This document shows, piece after piece, positions 18,985-21,476 of a stretch of DNA of 21,476 nucleotides (positions are counted from its first letter, which is position 1; each line of letters begins with the position of its first letter). The notes beneath the pieces were generated by a model. It made no database searches. It had not been told where the DNA came from and saw nothing but the letters and a program-made list of their open reading frames with translations. Source of the stretch: Larix sibirica (taxonomy: Eukaryota > Streptophyta > Pinopsida > Pinales > Pinaceae); assembly GCA_004151065.3 (NCBI GenBank), contig NWUY0300013680.1, forward strand, positions 56,987 to 78,462. Reading direction: 5' to 3'. The translations under genes were made by a program, and so were the position numbers.

Positions 18985-20361
18985 ATGCATAATGTTTCCC
19001 ATGTATAGATTCCTGAAGTAGCATAATGGCCTCAAAAAGAGGCCAAATAAGGCCTCCAATCTCTTAATTGACCAGCGAACAAAATGCCTACAAAAACTTA
19101 GGATATATCGCTTCGGAAAATGTGCCATGTAGCGTTAGAGTTAGGGCTTGTTTTCCTTTGCTGGCGTGGTCAACCATTGAAGTGTACATTGCATGCTAAG
19201 TATGCACTACATGCTCAATATGGAAACATTGGTATGTTTGGAGCGATGTATTTCTTCCCTCTCCACTAAGCATTACTTTGTTAGTTTCGCCTGATAAAAT
19301 TACGCCGGATAAAATTTTATTGACAGAAAAGTATATAGATAAGACTTATGAAGGTATGAATGTAACTTTACTAATTTCTCCTGATAAAATTAAGCCGGAT
19401 AAAATTTTATTAACCGAAAGTATATAGACTCATACTTATTACAAAGACTTATGAAGATATGATGTAGCGGCTTGGCTTAACAACATGTTTGTCACATTAA
19501 ATATCCCAGCTAAGCTTTCAGAAGAGGATTTGAGAGCATGCATGGGTAATGGGAACATTCTTTGCCAAGTCATGATGCTTCTTGAAATCTTATAATTCAG
19601 AGCAATAATTCTTACATTCAAAGTAAGAAGAGAGATAAGCTATTGCTATCATCACTATGACGTAGCTATAGCCATCATGTTGTTGCCGTGGTCCTACTTA
19701 ACTTATGGGTTCGAGAGCCATAGAATTTTTCTTATCCACTAGAAGCAACGACTGGTTCAACATATTCTGTAGATGTTGAAGTTTATTTGATTGATGAAGG
19801 AAATGTTCCACAAACAAATATAAATCGAGAGCCAAATTCTTATTTTTCATATCATGGCATTGATGAAATTGGTCCTTGTTTTTGTATTTATTGTACGGTT
19901 GTGGAAACCATAACGACAAGATTTTAAAGGATATGCCATTGGCATTGTTGTATGGTTGTGGAAACTGTAGATAAGCGAGCTTGAAGACCATATTAGTGAC
20001 ATGGGCTTATGGTTAAATCACAACAATATGTAAATAATGGCTAAATATTTCTAGTAGTATATGGTTGAATAAACTATGTTCATAAAATTGAACAAACATT
20101 GATAAATGAATGTTACTATGAACTTGTGCTCACTTGATGGCAAAGTTTAATGATTACTTAATGTATGAAATGAAAAGATCCAAAATTGTATTGATGCTCT
20201 TTTAGACCTTACTCTTTGAATCTGAAATGAAATGAGCTAGGATTGCATGCCTAATGCAATATGATGGCTTAGAATTCTTTTGAATTCTTTGAGTATAATG
20301 ATATTCATGGAACATATTAGGAAATTGTTGTTGTGATAATACTCTCGTTCATATATATATA
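18985..20361. repeat. Second direct duplication, copy b
   Basis: Partner of 17754-18979 with about 164 extra bases around 19150-19314. It runs on past the (at)n run into unique sequence at 20362, so it is the copy in natural right-hand context. No recognisable gene. Confidence 0.9.
19285..19463. repeat. Minisatellite-like tandem repeat (period about 90) in copy b
   Basis: Core ttttattgaca at 19315 and a degenerate core at 19405, plus a partial unit before them (cctgataaaattacgccgg). The shorter period comes from a 13-base loss (tattacaaagact) relative to copy a. Confidence 0.65.
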
Positions 20362-20579
20362 TATAGCCAATGTCGCATCATCACTCTTTGAAAAATGACT
20401 TCAATTTTTGTTGGTTTGAACTGATAGGGTGAGAATCCCCAAAAAGTGTGTGATCGTTGTCACATTAGTTCGGAGAATTAAGAGTCTGCTAGTTTTCAAG
20501 GTCACTAACATATAAAGTAAAGATAGCAAAAGTCTTAATCTTTAAGCGTGTTATATATAAATTTTGCATGAGTGTAAAC

Positions 20580-20935
20580 ATTAACAACATCATTGTCAAG
20601 ATTTTGATAGAATATATTTGGAAACATAAATATATTGTTCCTAATAAAATAAAAGATAAAAATATTAGAAGTCTTGAACTATGACATAATATAATATTTG
20701 TCTCATAATAAACAAAATATCACTATCGTGATTGAGATGTAAGCTATTTTGAAACACAAATAATATATTATCCCATTAAAATACAATGTAAAGCGAGTAG
20801 AAGTTTTAGACTTTGGCATAGTTATGTTGTTTTACAGTAAAATTACAAAGATATCCATTTACAAACATAAATATATTGTTTCTGAGTTAAGATATAAAAT
20901 GATCATAAATATATTGCTCCGAGTTAAGACTAGTA
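20580..20935. repeat. Diverged AT-rich tandem repeat (units of about 110-130)
   Basis: The core aaacataaatatattgtt recurs near 20621, 20751 (as aaacacaaataatatatta), 20862 and, shortened, 20903. Each of the first two is followed about 45 bases on by a similar agaagt-ttgaacta / agaagtttta-gact block. Confidence 0.5.
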
Positions 20936-21061
20936 AACCGTAACAATAGATCAAATGACGATATAAACAAAGCACATGAATCAATGCGATTGTTTAAATC
21001 TAATTATGATGTTTTTATTAAAGAAACTAATCCTATTTTCATTAATAAATATTATTGATGG

Positions 21062-21163
21062 TTCCACGCGTCAGAATGCATGGCTTGGGCTGTCTAAAGT
21101 AAAATACCATTGTAAACTAAAATGCAGGCTTGGGTATTCGAATTCCACACGTCAAAACGCATG
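21062..21163. repeat. Short direct repeat of 21 bases, 81 apart
   Basis: ttccacgcgtcagaatgcat (21062 onward) and ttccacacgtcaaaacgcat (21143 onward) differ at three positions. Spacing about 81 bases. Meaning unknown. Confidence 0.5.
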
Positions 21164-21476
21164 AATAGACTCCCTTTTCAAGCAGGAAGTTAGAATGTTA
21201 TCACAGAAAAAGTATCAACGGCCATTGAGAGCACCAAGCATGTGTACCCTCTTCAGCACCTGTACAATTTCTTGTTCAAAAGACAATGTAAACCAATGTG
21301 GCCATGTTCCTTGTAGATGGAAAGAGATCAACGACAAACCAAGCAGTTTGAACTTTGATCATCCAGTAAACAACAATGGAGGCACCAGCATGACGCGAAT
21401 AGCTAACGTCGCCTGACACCTAGAAAGAAGAAATTGGATGCTTACTCAAATCGGTCTCTTAGTTTGTGACCCTTGG

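Larger units (their letters stand above)
20362..21476. other. AT-rich right end, no recognisable gene
   Basis: Unique, AT-rich sequence. A frame of 73 codons at 21195-21416 (plus) is the least AT-rich part. It has several Cys (CTLFSTCTISCSK) but matches no family I recognise, so I do not call it a gene. It could be an exon of something beyond the window. Confidence 0.45.

Noticed and set aside
17754-20361. The two duplicated blocks as a pair of LTRs
   Set aside because: There is no internal region between them, no TG...CA ends at matching positions, and no primer-binding site or polypurine tract seen. The n between them makes the layout unreliable.
20362-20620. LTR or MITE end around 'gtcacattagttcggagaatt'
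   Set aside because: It faintly resembles common plant LTR/MITE start motifs, but there is no matching partner or target duplication in the window.
1-21476. CRISPR array, bacterial operon, rRNA or a new defence system
   Set aside because: No regularly spaced short repeats, no bacterial gene organisation and no rRNA-like sequence. All recognisable coding content is plant transposon or plant gene fragment.

Overview
The window looks like intergenic or heterochromatic nuclear DNA of a land plant. It holds a plant-type L1 LINE (DUF4283/zinc-knuckle ORF1; endonuclease, reverse transcriptase, zf-RVT and RNase H in ORF2), a tRNA-derived SINE with a perfect target-site duplication, and broken fragments of three plant gene families: Sec14-like phosphatidylinositol transfer protein, class VIII myosin and ACA-type Ca2+-ATPase. 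I cannot name the species. I see no intact protein-coding gene; every recognisable coding region carries stops, frameshifts or truncations.

Layout. Positions 1-407 hold a plus-strand DUF4283 fragment, cut by an 'n' at 408. Positions 409-7167 and 7733-14491 are two near-identical 6,759-bp copies (constant offset 7,324; I found seven mismatches by eye) of a minus-strand LINE plus its 5' flank. The second copy is complete (about 7555-13953, with a T-run marking the 3' tail). The first lacks its last ~180 bases because it starts at the 'n'. Positions 7169-7554 are a unique flank with a SINE-like relic. Positions 14492-14860 are AT-rich with a diverged direct repeat. The SINE is at 14876-15111. 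Positions 15387-17343 hold three gene fragments joined end to end on the minus strand: Sec14-like, then myosin VIII motor domain, then Ca2+-ATPase P-domain. Positions 17754-18979 and 18985-20361 are a second direct duplication, again split by an 'n' at 18980. The end (20362-21476) is AT-rich with weak tandem repeats and nothing recognisable.

Two points matter most. First, 15387-17343 is a chimera of three unrelated host gene fragments in one orientation, with the myosin and ATPase parts in the same open frame. This is the pattern left by gene-capturing transposons (Helitrons, Pack-MULEs, or transducing LTR elements such as maize Bs1), but I could not identify the element's ends. Second, all three 'n' characters sit at the edges of duplicated blocks, so both large duplications may be unmerged contigs or alleles rather than real tandem duplications. 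The genes here do not work together as a pathway; the window is a graveyard of transposons and captured fragments.
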